Both the position numbers and the translations under genes were made by a program. This document shows, one piece after another, positions 21,071 to 31,139 of a DNA stretch of 64,000 bases. The notes below the pieces were generated by a model. The model saw nothing but the letters and a program-made list of their open reading frames with translations, was not told the DNA's origin and made no database searches. The stretch lies in contig NZ_JADHDX010000009.1 in NCBI RefSeq assembly GCF_016820585.1, forward strand, positions 1 through 64,000, in the 5' to 3' direction. Source of the DNA: Arthrobacter beigongshangensis (GTDB lineage: Bacteria > Bacillota > Bacilli > Bacillales_A > Planococcaceae). Within the stretch, counting starts at the first letter, position 1, and each line of letters begins with the position of its first letter.

Positions 21071-21622
21071 TTTATAACGGTTGTATGCGAGCTGTAAGGC
21101 TTTAGCAATAATACGACTCATTTCGAATGGTAGATGCAGTCTCGTACTTTGTAAAACAGCATGTTCCATGAAGCCGGCAATATTGACGATGCCTTTTACT
21201 GACAAGTCACCGACAGGAGGTAATTCTTTACCGACAGCTTTACCTGGATGGATAGGACCGCTATGAAGAAGCAATTGTCCAACGGAACTACCTTGTCCGA
21301 GGCAAGCGTCAATGGCAACGATGAAAGCAGAAGGGTTATCCAATTGTGTTTGGTGAATATGGTGCTGAAGATTGAGAGCGTGTAATGGATTCTCTAGCGT
21401 ACCAATAATGGAGAAAGGGAATATTACTGACTCGGAAAGAGCAGAGCCTGTTAGCGGCCCTAGTGCATCTCCTGTAGAGCGATCTGTTCCGATACAGAAA
21501 AAAATGATCTCATGTGAATCAAAGGGGATATGTTGTAGGAATAATGAGCTTAGTTTCCACACCACATTCTTTTCCTTATAATGGATTCTGAAATCCGTTG
21601 TTGAAGAAAGAGTAGCTTTCAT
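21065..21622 (-). CDS. yyaC: Sporulation protein YyaC (GPR-like fold, DUF1256)
   Basis: A 185-residue member of the DUF1256/YyaC family, related to the germination protease fold. In B. subtilis it is expressed in sporulation and lies in the same noc-parAB neighbourhood. Conserved segments include CIGTDRSTGDALGPLTG, VAIDACLGQ and GIVNIAGFMEHAVLQ. The ATG has GGAG 8 nt upstream. Its presence supports a spore-forming host. The biochemical activity is unknown. Confidence 0.88.
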   Translation of the reverse strand: MKATLSSTTDFRIHYKEKNVVWKLSSLFLQHIPFDSHEIIFFCIGTDRSTGDALGPLTGSALSESVIFPFSIIGTLENPLHALNLQHHIHQTQLDNPSAFIVAIDACLGQGSSVGQLLLHSGPIHPGKAVGKELPPVGDLSVKGIVNIAGFMEHAVLQSTRLHLPFEMSRIIAKALQLAYNRYKS

Positions 21623-21701
21623 GAAAAAACTCCATTTCTTTTTTTATAAGCTAGTCTACGCTTGAGAACGTTTAATTATACGGACGGAGGGGATTTTTGA
21701 A

Positions 21702-22556
21702 TTGGAACAAGTTTTAGAAAAGGTAGGGAAGTTATTATTCAGTGAAAAGACATGGAGTGATCTTGGTGAGATTTCGCTGAAGATATTATTAATCGTTATT
21801 CTTTCAGTTGTCGTTATTAAAATAGGGAAAATGATTATTCGCCGCGCTTTTCAAGTTAAATTGAAAAGTCCTTTACGTCGCTCAGAAAGACGAGAAGAAA
21901 CGCTCCTTAAGTTATTGGAAAATACGCTAACCTATGTTATTTATTTCTCAGCAATTCTTGCTATTTTAGGCGAATTTAAAATTGACGTAAAAGGGTTACT
22001 TGCAGGCGCCGGTGTACTCGGCTTAGCGGTAGGTTTCGGTGCACAAAGCCTTGTCAAAGATGTGATTACCGGATTTTTTATTATATTTGAAGATCAGTTT
22101 TCAGTAGGCGATTATGTGAAAATCGGCTTGGCAGAGGGCATTGTTGAAGAGATTGGGTTACGTACAACGAAAATTAAAAGCTTCACCGGAGAAGTTCATA
22201 TATTGCCGAATGGAATAATCAGTCAGGTAGTCAATTATTCAATGAAAAATTCGCTTGCTATCGTAGACGTGACAATACCTTTCGATGTCGGCGTAGAAAA
22301 AGTTGAAAGTTTAATAAGACAATATTTAGTACAACTACCGAAGGAGAATAATGATTTCATTCAGGCTCCGAAATTATTGGGGGCACAGGACTATACGGAG
22401 ACTGCAGTAATTGTACGTATTATTGCGGAAACAAAACCAATGTTACATTATGATTGTGCAAGGGCGATTAGTACAGGACTTAAAAGTTATTTCGAGCAGC
22501 AAGGCATTGATATTCCTTACCCAGCATTAGTAACGAAATCATTTGCGAATCTGTAG
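21702..22556 (+). CDS. Small-conductance mechanosensitive channel (MscS family)
   Basis: A 284-residue MscS-type channel that releases solutes on hypo-osmotic shock. Membrane helices lie at about 25-43, 70-88 and a pore helix 98-120 rich in Gly/Ala (GLLAGAGVLGLAVGFGAQSLV). The family beta domain follows (QFSVGDYVKI...EEIGLRTTKI...PNG), then a C-terminal alpha/beta domain. The TTG start has GGAGGGG 9 nt upstream. Bacillales often carry this paralogue near yyaC. Confidence 0.9.
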   Translation: MEQVLEKVGKLLFSEKTWSDLGEISLKILLIVILSVVVIKIGKMIIRRAFQVKLKSPLRRSERREETLLKLLENTLTYVIYFSAILAILGEFKIDVKGLLAGAGVLGLAVGFGAQSLVKDVITGFFIIFEDQFSVGDYVKIGLAEGIVEEIGLRTTKIKSFTGEVHILPNGIISQVVNYSMKNSLAIVDVTIPFDVGVEKVESLIRQYLVQLPKENNDFIQAPKLLGAQDYTETAVIVRIIAETKPMLHYDCARAISTGLKSYFEQQGIDIPYPALVTKSFANL

Positions 22557-22579
22557 AGTAGAAAGGGTGGGTGTTTGTT

Positions 22580-22780
22580 ATGGAACGTAAGGAGTACGGT
22601 CTGAACGATGTTGTGGAAATGAAGAAGCAACATCCATGTGGAACGAACGCATGGAAGATTATTAGAATGGGCGCAGATATTCGTATTAAATGTGAGGGCT
22701 GTGGGCACAGTGTCATGATTCCACGTAATGAATTTTCAAAAAAGATGAAAAAGATTCTGGTAAAAGCGGAATTAGAATAA
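22580..22780 (+). CDS. yyzM: DUF951 small protein (YyzM-like)
   Basis: A 66-residue protein of the DUF951 family, between the MscS gene and ychF as in many Firmicutes. It has four key cysteines/histidines (KKQHPCGTNAW, IRIKCEGCGHSVMIPR), a pattern suggesting a small zinc ribbon or RNA/DNA contact. I chose the ATG at 22580, with AAAGGGTGG 9 nt upstream, over the in-frame GTG at 22571. Function unknown. Confidence 0.85.
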   Translation: MERKEYGLNDVVEMKKQHPCGTNAWKIIRMGADIRIKCEGCGHSVMIPRNEFSKKMKKILVKAELE

Positions 22781-22927
22781 TAAGCTACCTAGACTCCGAG
22801 TATCCAACGCTTTTCTTCGCCTTAATGGACAACTGGGCCTACTGTCCTTATAATGGAAGAGTTGCATATAAGAAAGTATGACTGAATGAATGGATAGATA
22901 ACATACAAAGGAAAGGTTGTGGAACGA

Positions 22928-24028
22928 ATGGCGTTAACAGCTGGAATTGTCGGTCTTCCGAACGTAGGGAAGTCGACGCTATTCAATGCGATTACTAAGG
23001 CAGGGGCAGAGGCGGCGAACTATCCGTTCTGTACGATAGACCCAAACGTGGGAATTGTTGAAGTACCTGATGAAAGACTTAAAAAGTTGACGGAGCTTGT
23101 CACACCGAAAAAAACAGTACCAACTGCATTTGAATTTACAGATATTGCAGGGATTGTTGAAGGAGCAAGTAAAGGTGAAGGGCTAGGGAATAAATTCCTT
23201 ATGCATATTCGCGAAGTAGATGCCATTTGCCAAGTAGTTCGTTGTTTCGTCGACGAGAATATCACGCATGTATCTGGTAAAGTCGATCCAATCGATGATA
23301 TTGAAATCATCAATCTTGAATTGATTCTTGCTGATATGGAAGCTGTAGAAAAGCGATTGGCTCGCGTTTCTAAAATGGTGAAGCAGAAAGACAAAGTTGC
23401 GATGGCAGAAGAACCGATTTTGATTAAACTAAAAGAGGCATTTGAAAATGAAAAGCCTGCTCGCTCGGTAGACTTCACGGATGAGGAATTTGTCCTTGCA
23501 AAAGGGATGAACCTGCTGACGATTAAACCGATGCTCTATGTCGCTAACGTTTCTGAGGACGAAATTGCAGATGCTGACAATAACGAGAATGTTAAAATTG
23601 TTCGTGAGTTTGCAGAAAAAGACAATGCACAAGTTATCGTTGTTTGTGCAAAGATTGAAGAAGAGATGGCTGAGCTTGAGGATGAGGAGAAAGAAATGTT
23701 CCTTGAAGAGCTTGGTATTAAGGAATCAGGTCTTGATCAACTGATTAAGGCGTCTTATGACTTGTTAGGCTTTGCAACGTATTTCACAGCGGGTGTACAA
23801 GAGGTACGTGCGTGGACGTTCCGTAAAGGGATGAAAGCACCACAATGTGCAGGCATCATCCATACGGACTTTGAACGTGGTTTCATCCGTGCTGAAACGG
23901 TTGCTTATGATGATCTCGTTGCAACAGGTTCAATGGTTGCAGCAAAAGAGGCTGGAAAAGTACGTCTTGAAGGAAAAGAATATATCGTTAAAGATGGCGA
24001 TGTTATGTTATTCCGCTTTAACGTCTGA
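22928..24028 (+). CDS. ychF: Ribosome-associated ATPase YchF/OLA1
   Basis: A 366-residue Obg-family P-loop protein that prefers ATP over GTP and binds ribosomes. G1 is GLPNVGKST. The switch segment NYPFCTIDPNVGIVEVPD, an altered G4 (ANVSED rather than NKxD), and a C-terminal TGS domain (AWTFRKGMKAPQCAGIIH...GDVMLFRFNV) are diagnostic. I chose ATG 22928 because the product then begins MALTAGIVG like its homologues; a GTG at 22919 is also possible. Confidence 0.96.
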   Translation: MALTAGIVGLPNVGKSTLFNAITKAGAEAANYPFCTIDPNVGIVEVPDERLKKLTELVTPKKTVPTAFEFTDIAGIVEGASKGEGLGNKFLMHIREVDAICQVVRCFVDENITHVSGKVDPIDDIEIINLELILADMEAVEKRLARVSKMVKQKDKVAMAEEPILIKLKEAFENEKPARSVDFTDEEFVLAKGMNLLTIKPMLYVANVSEDEIADADNNENVKIVREFAEKDNAQVIVVCAKIEEEMAELEDEEKEMFLEELGIKESGLDQLIKASYDLLGFATYFTAGVQEVRAWTFRKGMKAPQCAGIIHTDFERGFIRAETVAYDDLVATGSMVAAKEAGKVRLEGKEYIVKDGDVMLFRFNV

Positions 24029-24045
24029 TCATTCGATCATAATTG

Positions 24046-24086
24046 CAAAAGCCACACTAGGATAACCAATCCGAGTGTGGCTTTTG
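24046..24086. terminator. Bidirectional terminator between ychF and DUF3267
   Basis: CAAAAGCCACACT (24046-24058) and AGTGTGGCTTTTG (24074-24086) form a perfect 13-bp stem with an A-run before it and a U-run after it. It can serve both converging genes. Confidence 0.85.
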
Positions 24087-24093
24087 TGTCTAG

Positions 24094-24654
24094 TTATTTA
24101 TCGAATGTATCAGCTGCATAGACATAGAGTTGCGGAAGTTCGGGGTCGTCTTTGACTAGCCAATCATCGGGGAGTTTTCGCAACTCCTTATACATAGCGA
24201 AATCACCAGCAGCCCCGCCGATTAACAGAGCAGCTAAGTTTAGGAGTAGTCCGTTTCCAGTGGCTAACCCAATAATGGCGGGGACGATACCAGTTGTCCA
24301 GAAGGGGAGCATTAACGCTTTTTGAATCGCACGATTGGTCATCAGCTTATCGGTTGTCGCATAGGCGACACCTAACTTTAAATTGACGCCGACAATCATT
24401 CTTTTCCACGGTACACCTCCAAAAAGGCGAAAACCGAGTAGATGAAACAACTCATGCAATACAATAAGGGCGATATAGCCAATGATAAGTAAAGCGGCGG
24501 ACCATAATGTAATGGTAATCGAAAATTCTTGCTCAATCGCAATATGCAAAGCCCATAATCCCACAAAGGATGCGGCGGTAATGAATAAGCTTTGCTTGGC
24601 AACCTTCGGTAAGTCAATGGTAATTATTTCATCAGGTTCAGGAACTTCATTCAA
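24094..24654 (-). CDS. DUF3267 membrane metalloprotease-like protein
   Basis: A membrane protein of the DUF3267 family, 186 residues from the TTG at 24654. It has four hydrophobic segments, and a zinc-protease-like HExxH motif (VLHELFHLLGF) sits in the second. This resembles site-2-protease-like families, but activity is unproven. I chose TTG 24654 because GAGGTG lies 6 nt upstream; the ATG at 24672 has no ribosome binding site. It converges with ychF and shares a terminator. Confidence 0.75.
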   Translation of the reverse strand: MNEVPEPDEIITIDLPKVAKQSLFITAASFVGLWALHIAIEQEFSITITLWSAALLIIGYIALIVLHELFHLLGFRLFGGVPWKRMIVGVNLKLGVAYATTDKLMTNRAIQKALMLPFWTTGIVPAIIGLATGNGLLLNLAALLIGGAAGDFAMYKELRKLPDDWLVKDDPELPQLYVYAADTFDK

Positions 24655-24691
24655 GAAAATCACCTCTTCCATAAAGTATACAAGAAAATAG

Positions 24692-24720
24692 TTGAAATAA
24701 TAATGGAATCATGCTAATAT
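24692..24720 (+). promoter_or_regulatory. rpsF-ssb-rpsR promoter
   Basis: TTGAAA (24692-24697), a 17-nt spacer and TAATAT (24715-24720), about 80 nt upstream of rpsF. Confidence 0.65.
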
Positions 24721-24750
24721 ATACTGATGTGAGTAATAGTATTACTTACT

Positions 24751-24789
24751 CCTTGCCCGCTGCAATCAGCAGGGCCAATGTCCATAAGG
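24751..24789 (+). promoter_or_regulatory. Possible S6:S18-binding leader of rpsF
   Basis: The leader folds as an outer CCTT/AAGG pairing and an inner GCCC/GGGC with a CTG/CAG hairpin, ending in the ribosome binding site AAGGAGG. Many bacteria autoregulate the rpsF operon through such a structure, which binds the S6:S18 complex. Position and the CCG-containing bulge fit, but this is pattern matching by eye. Confidence 0.4.
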
Positions 24790-24801
24790 AGGTGACTGAA
24801 G

Positions 24802-25089
24802 ATGAGAAAGTACGAAATCATGTATATCATCCGCCCAACGGTAGAAGATGAAGCGAAAAAAGCGTTGATTGAACGTTTTGACGGTGTCCTAACTTCTAAT
24901 GGTGCGGAAATCATCGAGTCGAAAGAGTGGGGCAAGCGTCGTCTTGCTTACGAAATCGACGACTTGCGTGAAGGTTTCTATCAGCTTGTAAAAGCAAATG
25001 CTGATACCCTAGCAATCGATGAATTTACACGTCTTGCAAACATCAACGAAGATATCCTTCGTCATATGACTGTGCGCATCGACGGCTAA
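24802..25089 (+). CDS. rpsF: 30S ribosomal protein S6
   Basis: A 95-residue S6 of the standard Bacillus length ([17 protein letters not shown]...[17 protein letters not shown]). It binds S18 in the 30S platform. Strong AAGGAGGTG ribosome binding site. First gene of rpsF-ssb-rpsR. Confidence 0.97.
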   Translation: MRKYEIMYIIRPTVEDEAKKALIERFDGVLTSNGAEIIESKEWGKRRLAYEIDDLREGFYQLVKANADTLAIDEFTRLANINEDILRHMTVRIDG

Positions 25090-25146
25090 TCTATATATAT
25101 CCGTTACTGGTGAAACTTACAAAATGATGAGGGAGGTTGAATTCTG

Positions 25147-25680
25147 ATGATTAACCGTGTCGTTTTAGTTGGCCGACTAACGAAAGACCCTGAACTCAAG
25201 TATACACAAACTGGTATAGCGGTTACACGTTTTACTCTTGCGGTGAACAGAACATTCTCGAGCCAATCGGGCGAACGTGAAGCTGATTTCATCAACTGTG
25301 TAACGTGGAGAAAGCAGGCGGAGAACACAGCGAACTTTTTAAGGAAAGGCAGCCTAGCCGGAATTGAAGGTCGTATTCAGACAAGCAGTTTTGATGGTCA
25401 GGATGGAAAACGTGTCTTCATGACGGAAGTTGTGGCAGACAGCGTCCAGTTCCTAGAGCCTCGCAATGCATCCACTGCCGATAGGTCCGGAGCTGGTTAT
25501 GGAGCACCAACCCAAAACCAAGGCGCTCAGCAGAACGAGCAACCGTACTATCAGAATCAGCAGCCGACTCAACAATATCAGCAACAACCAAATCAACAAA
25601 ACTATACACGTACTGATAATGATCCGTTTTCGACAGGCGGAGGTCCGATTGAAGTATCGGATGACGACCTGCCATTCTAA
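25147..25680 (+). CDS. ssb: Single-stranded DNA-binding protein
   Basis: A 177-residue essential SSB. The OB-fold occupies about residues 1-108, followed by a glutamine/asparagine-rich linker and the conserved acidic tip DDDLPF that recruits repair and replication proteins. GGGAGG ribosome binding site. It lies between rpsF and rpsR as expected. Confidence 0.97.
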   Translation: MINRVVLVGRLTKDPELKYTQTGIAVTRFTLAVNRTFSSQSGEREADFINCVTWRKQAENTANFLRKGSLAGIEGRIQTSSFDGQDGKRVFMTEVVADSVQFLEPRNASTADRSGAGYGAPTQNQGAQQNEQPYYQNQQPTQQYQQQPNQQNYTRTDNDPFSTGGGPIEVSDDDLPF

Positions 25681-25720
25681 GATCGACTGTGCATAGTTAC
25701 AAAACAAGGTTTTCGGTAAA

Positions 25721-25873
25721 CACCGCAATGCGCCGCTTATCGGAAGCCAAAAACGAGGGTTTCAAGAAGCAAGCAGTGCTAGGAAGCAAGTAAGTGAAGA
25801 CCGGAGCGTGCTTAGGCACGTGAGGATCTGAACGAGCGAAGCTGACACCGCAATGCGCTGCTTATTGGAAGCC
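25721..25873. repeat. Imperfect direct repeats in the ssb-rpsR spacer
   Basis: A 28-nt unit beginning CACCGCAATGCG and ending GGAAGCC occurs at 25721-25748 and again at 25846-25873 with two differences. The 97 nt between carry a short hairpin (GTGCTTAGGCAC) and sequence of the kind I recall from dispersed Planococcaceae intergenic repeats. The second copy ends 7 nt before the rpsR ribosome binding site. The spacer between ssb and rpsR is unusually long (214 nt). Confidence 0.6.
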
Positions 25874-25894
25874 GAGAAGAAGGAGGGAAAGCAT

Positions 25895-26131
25895 ATGGCA
25901 CCACGTCGTGGAGGTAAAAGACGCCGTAAGGTATGTTATTTTACATCAAACAACATTACACACATCGACTATAAAGATACTGATCTGCTTAAGAAATTCA
26001 TTTCTGAGCGTGGGAAAATCTTGCCTCGTCGTGTAACAGGTACAAGCGCGAAGTATCAGCGTAAACTGACACTTGCAATTAAACGCTCACGTATTATGGC
26101 ACTTCTTCCATTCAGTTCGGAAGAAAGATAA
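25895..26131 (+). CDS. rpsR: 30S ribosomal protein S18
   Basis: A 78-residue S18 ([16 protein letters not shown]...[13 protein letters not shown]). I chose ATG 25895, with AGGAGGG about 7 nt upstream. An in-frame ATG at 25853 lies inside the repeat and would add 14 non-homologous residues. It partners S6 in the 30S subunit. Confidence 0.97.
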   Translation: MAPRRGGKRRRKVCYFTSNNITHIDYKDTDLLKKFISERGKILPRRVTGTSAKYQRKLTLAIKRSRIMALLPFSSEER

Positions 26132-26143
26132 TTTCATTCATAT

Positions 26144-26190
26144 AGACCGCCTTGTCAGACCGGAACACCGGTACCAGGGCGGTCTTTTTA
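26144..26190 (+). terminator. rpsF operon terminator
   Basis: AGACCGCC (26144-26151) pairs with GGCGGTCT (26178-26185), with an internal ACCGG/CCGGT helix, followed by a U-run. Confidence 0.85.
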
Positions 26191-26335
26191 TTAAAATATG
26201 GAAAGTACATACGTTCCGTTTTGGTTTAAATCGAATAATCATGATACAATTAAACGGACTATCTAACGATAGAAAGTAGGAGAAAATAGGTAGATCAAAC
26301 AAGTCGTCCAACGAAAGACCGGAGGAATCTATATT

Positions 26336-27274
26336 ATGCAAGACAACGCTAGAAAAATTACGTATGGAGCTATGATGATTGCGCTATTTGCAGTCCTGCT
26401 GGCGGTTACACTTTATACGCCTATTCTTGGGAATGTTACAATGTTTTTTATACCATTACCGATTATTTTGTACAGACTACGTTATGATCGTGCTCCATCG
26501 CTACTCGTCACTGCGACAGGTATTATGCTATCGCTGCTCGTTGGGGGAATTGTACTTGTCCCATTTGCCTTTATCCACGGATTACTTGGCTTTGTTGTAG
26601 GGGATACGGTCCGAACGGGTAAGACTAAATTGTATACACTGATGGCAACTGGACTTACTTTGCTCGTAACAGGTATTTTGATGTACGTAGCCGCTGTATT
26701 TGTTTTCAGCTTTAATGCAATCGATGAATTATTTAAAATGATACATGAAGCACGTGAGCAAGTGACATCATTTATGGGAACACTTGGTGGGCTTCCTGAT
26801 AATTACGATAAGCTGATGGATGCACAAATCGAATTTTATCAAACAGCTATCCCATCTATGTTCATCATTACTATTTTTATACTCGCGTTCGTCTATATTA
26901 CCTTAAACCTTGAAGTTGCGAGCCGCTTAGGTAACAAAATTCAAAAGTTCCCACCATTTCGGGAGATGAAATTGCCGGTGATGACGGTAATTATCTACGG
27001 AATTATCCTTCTGCTATCACTATTCGTACCAGCAGAGCCGGGGACCAATTTTTATCTCATTACCATCAATGCAACAATGATTTTAAGATTTTTATTTTTA
27101 CTACAAGGGATTTCATTTGTTCATCATTTTATTTACGTGATGAAGGCACCGAAAGTAATGATAGGGATTGCAACTATCTTTGCATTGCTATTAAGCCCGA
27201 TTACGACAATGCTAGGGATTTTGGATGCAGGAATGAATATACGCGCCTGGATTAGGAAAGACAAGCTGAAATAA
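26336..27274 (+). CDS. yybS: DUF2232 membrane protein YybS
   Basis: A 312-residue integral membrane protein with about eight hydrophobic helices, family DUF2232, always beside gdpP and rplI in Bacillales. The fold resembles ECF-transporter S-components, but no substrate is known. GGAGG ribosome binding site. 12 nt separate it from gdpP, so they are probably co-transcribed. Confidence 0.9.
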   Translation: MQDNARKITYGAMMIALFAVLLAVTLYTPILGNVTMFFIPLPIILYRLRYDRAPSLLVTATGIMLSLLVGGIVLVPFAFIHGLLGFVVGDTVRTGKTKLYTLMATGLTLLVTGILMYVAAVFVFSFNAIDELFKMIHEAREQVTSFMGTLGGLPDNYDKLMDAQIEFYQTAIPSMFIITIFILAFVYITLNLEVASRLGNKIQKFPPFREMKLPVMTVIIYGIILLLSLFVPAEPGTNFYLITINATMILRFLFLLQGISFVHHFIYVMKAPKVMIGIATIFALLLSPITTMLGILDAGMNIRAWIRKDKLK

Positions 27275-27286
27275 GGGGATGGGGCA

Positions 27287-29263
27287 ATGACGTCATTTTT
27301 TAGAAAAAGGGCAATCCGTTATCCGTTGACGGCTTTGTCGGTCCTAGGTGCAGTGGCAGTGATAGTTCTTCTCATATTTCAGTTTTGGTTAGGAATTCTT
27401 TTTGCCGTTCTATTTGGATTAACAGCTGGAGTGGCCTGGAAAATAGAGAGACAAACGTATATTGAAACGGAAAAACATATCGAAACATTGTCGTATAGGA
27501 TGAAGAAGGTTGGGGAGGAGGCACTCCTTGAATTACCGATTGGTATTCTCCTGATTAATGAAAAAAATGTGATTGAATGGGCAAATCCTTATGTATTAAA
27601 GATATTTGAGACTGAATCTCCTATTGGAAAAGATCTAGTTGATTTATCCAAGCAGTTTAACGCTATTGTGAAAAGTGACGGTCTAGAGCACTCTATCTTG
27701 ACGGTCGGAGCACAGTCATATAGTGTCTTTTACAAAGTAGAAGAGCGACTCATCTATTTGTTTGATATTACGGCACAATTAGAGATGGAATCCCTTTACT
27801 ATGCAGATCGTACAGTGCTCGCTAATATTCTTGTCGATAATTATGACGAACTTGCACAGACAATGGATGACCAGACGAGAAGTCAGCTCAATTCACTTGT
27901 AACGTCACTTGTTAATGGGTGGGGAACTGAAAATGGAATTTTTGTAAAACGGATATCATCAGATCGTTTTCTTGCCGTTTTCAATGAAGAAATATTGGGC
28001 ACTCTTGAAAAAACAAAGTTCTCAATCTTAGATAGTATTCGCGAAGCAACTGCCAAACAAAGTATTGCACTTACTCTAAGTATCGGTGTAGGGATGGGTT
28101 CTCCATCACTCATTGAATTAGGAGAGCTTGCACAATCAAGTTTAGATCTTGTTCTTGGACGTGGCGGGGACCAAGTAGCCATAAAGCGAACGGATGGTAA
28201 GTTAAAGTTTTATGGTGGCAAAACGAATCCGGTTGAAAAAAGGACACGTGTGCGGGCAAGGGTTATCTCCCATGCTTTGCGTGACCTCATTCAAGGCAGT
28301 GATAAGGTATTTATCATGGGTCATAAAATGCCGGATATGGATGCCATCGGTGCAGCTATCGGTGTTCGGAAAATGGCACGCATGAATAATATTGAAGGCT
28401 TTATCATCGTTAATTTCAATGAATTAGATGGTAGTGTAACACGACTGATGGATGAGATTGAGCATGAAACTGATCTTTTTAATCAATTCATAACTCCTGA
28501 AGACGCGCTTACAATGCTTACTGAGAAGTCACTTGTCATTATCGTTGATACACATAGACCGAGTATGGTTATTGATGAACGTATTCTGGATAAGGCAGAA
28601 AAGGTTGTTGTGATTGACCACCATAGACGTGGAGAGGAATTCATCAATAACACGATGCTGGTTTATATGGAACCTTACGCGTCTTCGACCGCGGAGCTTA
28701 TTACAGAGTTGATTGAATATCAGCCAAAGCATGAAAAGCTGACAATGCTGGAGTCGACAGCATTACTTGCAGGGATTATCGTAGATACGAAAAGTTTCAC
28801 GCTACGTACTGGAGCACGAACATTCGAGGCGGCATCCTTTTTGAGGACGTATGGTGCGGATACAATTCTTGTTCAAAACTTGTTAAAAGAGGATATTAAC
28901 ACCTATATGGAACGAGCAAAACTGATTGAGACTGTTGAAGTGTTGGACAATGGAATTGCGATTGCGAAAGGGCAAGAGCAAGTAGACTATGGTACGGTTT
29001 TGATTGCACAGACGGCTGATATTTTACTTACGATGCAGGGGATTATAGCGTCATTTGTCATTGCAAAGCGTGCAGATGGTAAAATAGGGATTAGTGCACG
29101 TTCACTTGGTGAATGGAATGTCCAACTGATCATGGAGGAACTTGGAGGCGGTGGTCATTTGACGAATGCCGCTTGCCAGTTAGACGTTGAATCGGTCGGA
29201 GAGGCTGAGGAAATGCTGAAATCCATCATACAGATGAAAATGGAGAGGGGAAATTCAGAATGA
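27287..29263 (+). CDS. gdpP: Cyclic-di-AMP phosphodiesterase GdpP
   Basis: A 658-residue membrane enzyme that cleaves c-di-AMP to pApA. Two N-terminal membrane helices (about 14-54) precede a PAS-like haem-binding domain. A degenerate GGDEF domain follows (SDRF where GGDEF would be, consistent with weak ATPase rather than cyclase activity). The C-terminal DHH/DHHA1 domain has [20 protein letters not shown] and IDHHRR. In related species loss raises beta-lactam tolerance. It overlaps rplI by 4 nt. Confidence 0.96.
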   Translation: MTSFFRKRAIRYPLTALSVLGAVAVIVLLIFQFWLGILFAVLFGLTAGVAWKIERQTYIETEKHIETLSYRMKKVGEEALLELPIGILLINEKNVIEWANPYVLKIFETESPIGKDLVDLSKQFNAIVKSDGLEHSILTVGAQSYSVFYKVEERLIYLFDITAQLEMESLYYADRTVLANILVDNYDELAQTMDDQTRSQLNSLVTSLVNGWGTENGIFVKRISSDRFLAVFNEEILGTLEKTKFSILDSIREATAKQSIALTLSIGVGMGSPSLIELGELAQSSLDLVLGRGGDQVAIKRTDGKLKFYGGKTNPVEKRTRVRARVISHALRDLIQGSDKVFIMGHKMPDMDAIGAAIGVRKMARMNNIEGFIIVNFNELDGSVTRLMDEIEHETDLFNQFITPEDALTMLTEKSLVIIVDTHRPSMVIDERILDKAEKVVVIDHHRRGEEFINNTMLVYMEPYASSTAELITELIEYQPKHEKLTMLESTALLAGIIVDTKSFTLRTGARTFEAASFLRTYGADTILVQNLLKEDINTYMERAKLIETVEVLDNGIAIAKGQEQVDYGTVLIAQTADILLTMQGIIASFVIAKRADGKIGISARSLGEWNVQLIMEELGGGGHLTNAACQLDVESVGEAEEMLKSIIQMKMERGNSE

Positions 29264-29706
29264 AAGTAATCTTTTTGAAAGATGTTAAAGGGAAGGGCAA
29301 AAAAGGTGAAGTGAAGGAAGTATCTGTAGGCTACGCACAAAACTTTTTATTGAAAAATAATATGGCAATTGAAGCCACACCGGGCAATCTAAGTAAATTG
29401 GAAGGCCAGCAAAAACGAGTGGAAAAAGATGCGGCTGAAGAGTTAGCAGAAGCAAAAGTGCTAAAAGAACAAATTGAAAAAATTACTGTTGAAATGAAGG
29501 CTAAATCTGGTGAAGGAGGCCGACTATTCGGTTCCATCACGACAAAACAAATTGCAGATGCGCTACAAAAAAGTGAAGGCATTAAAGTGGATCGACGTAA
29601 AATGGAGTTGCCAGACGCAATACGTGCACTGGGCTTCACAAATGTTCCGATTCGCATTCACTTAGATGTCACTGCAACACTTAAAGTACATGTAACAGAA
29701 GAATGA
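29260..29706 (+). CDS. rplI: 50S ribosomal protein L9
   Basis: A 148-residue L9 with two globular domains joined by a long helix. N-terminal signature [20 protein letters not shown]. It overlaps the gdpP stop by 4 nt (ATGA). 19 nt before the helicase gene. Confidence 0.97.
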   Translation: MKVIFLKDVKGKGKKGEVKEVSVGYAQNFLLKNNMAIEATPGNLSKLEGQQKRVEKDAAEELAEAKVLKEQIEKITVEMKAKSGEGGRLFGSITTKQIADALQKSEGIKVDRRKMELPDAIRALGFTNVPIRIHLDVTATLKVHVTEE

Positions 29707-29725
29707 TAAAAAGGGAGATGGCAAG

Positions 29726-31081
29726 ATGGACCAGATGATCGATCGCATCCCACCCCATAATAATGAAGCGGAGCAATCGGTCATTGGTGCAATTTTCCTT
29801 GAACCGCAGGCGCTCATTACAGCGGCAGAGCTTTTAATTCCAGAAGATTTCTACCGGCTCGCACATACGAAAATCTTTGAAACGATGATTAAGCTAAGTG
29901 ATAGAGGGCAAGCGATTGATGTTGTCACAGTAACAGAAGAACTTTCTGCTAAAAAAGAGTTGGAGGACGTCGGTGGGATTTCATATTTGACGGAAATCGC
30001 CAACTCAGTGCCGACAGCGGCAAACATCGTGCATTATGCTCGCATCGTCGAGGAGAAAGCACTTTTACGTCGTCTCATTCGAGTCGCAACATCGATTGTT
30101 GAAGATGGCTATGCACGTGAAGACGAAGTGGAAGCCCTTCTATCTGAAGCAGAAAAAAAGATGATGGAAGTATCCAATCGGAAAAACGCAGGCGACTTTA
30201 AACATATTAAAGATGTGCTCGTTGAAACATACGACAACATTGAGCTTCTTCATACGCGCAAGGGAGATGTTACGGGGATTCCAACGGGCTTCACTGATTT
30301 AGATAAAATGACGGCTGGTTTTCAGCGCAATGATTTGATCATTCTCGCGGCCCGTCCTTCTGTTGGTAAGACAGCATTTGCTTTGAATGTGGCACAGAAC
30401 GTAGCCACAAAAACTGATGAAAATGTAGCTATCTTCAGTTTGGAGATGGGAGCAGAACAGTTGGTCATGCGGATGCTTTGTGCAGAGGGGAATATCGATG
30501 CGCAAGTGATGCGGACAGGAGCGCTTGAAGCCGAGGATTGGCGTAAATTGACGATGGCAATGGGGAGTTTGTCAAATGCAGGTATTTTTATCGACGATTC
30601 CTCGGGTATCCGAGTCAATGAAATTCGCTCAAAATGTCGTCGTTTGCAGCAAGAACATGGGCTGGGTATGATTATTATTGATTACTTACAGCTCATTTCA
30701 GGTAATGGACGTGCTGGTGAAAACAGGCAACAGGAAGTATCGGAAATCTCTCGCTCATTAAAGGGACTGGCTAGGGAATTGAAGGTTCCTGTTATCGCAT
30801 TATCACAGCTTTCTCGTGGAGTTGAGCAACGTCAAGACAAGCGTCCGATGATGTCCGATCTCAGGGAGTCAGGGAGTATTGAGCAAGACGCGGATATTGT
30901 TTCGTTCCTTTATCGTGAAGATTACTATGATAAGGAAACAGAAAATCAAAATATCATTGAAATTATCATCGCAAAGCAGCGAAACGGTCCAACCGGTACG
31001 GTCTCGCTTGCTTTTGCTAAGGAATATAATAAATTCGTTAACATCGACTGGAGTCAGCACGAATCAGCTGCTGCATATTAA
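29726..31081 (+). CDS. dnaB: Replicative DNA helicase (DnaB family; DnaC in B. subtilis)
   Basis: A 451-residue hexameric helicase. The N-terminal DnaG-interaction domain (HNNEAEQSVIGAIFLEP) is followed by a RecA-like motor with Walker A ARPSVGKTA, SLEMGAEQLVMRM, Walker B IIIDYLQLI and an arginine finger region. No intein. The same gdpP-rplI-helicase order is seen in B. subtilis. A strong terminator follows. Bacillus purA, usually next, is absent here. Confidence 0.97.
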   Translation: MDQMIDRIPPHNNEAEQSVIGAIFLEPQALITAAELLIPEDFYRLAHTKIFETMIKLSDRGQAIDVVTVTEELSAKKELEDVGGISYLTEIANSVPTAANIVHYARIVEEKALLRRLIRVATSIVEDGYAREDEVEALLSEAEKKMMEVSNRKNAGDFKHIKDVLVETYDNIELLHTRKGDVTGIPTGFTDLDKMTAGFQRNDLIILAARPSVGKTAFALNVAQNVATKTDENVAIFSLEMGAEQLVMRMLCAEGNIDAQVMRTGALEAEDWRKLTMAMGSLSNAGIFIDDSSGIRVNEIRSKCRRLQQEHGLGMIIIDYLQLISGNGRAGENRQQEVSEISRSLKGLARELKVPVIALSQLSRGVEQRQDKRPMMSDLRESGSIEQDADIVSFLYREDYYDKETENQNIIEIIIAKQRNGPTGTVSLAFAKEYNKFVNIDWSQHESAAAY

Positions 31082-31139
31082 AAAGGACATCCTGTGAACC
31101 GATTAGTCCGGCGAACAGGATGTCTTTTTATTATTTAAG
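31082..31139 (+). terminator. Terminator after the helicase gene
   Basis: A perfect 10-bp stem GACATCCTGT/ACAGGATGTC (31086-31095 with 31125-31134), A-run before and U-run after. The rest of the gap to 31432 is AT-rich and shows no further gene. Confidence 0.85.
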
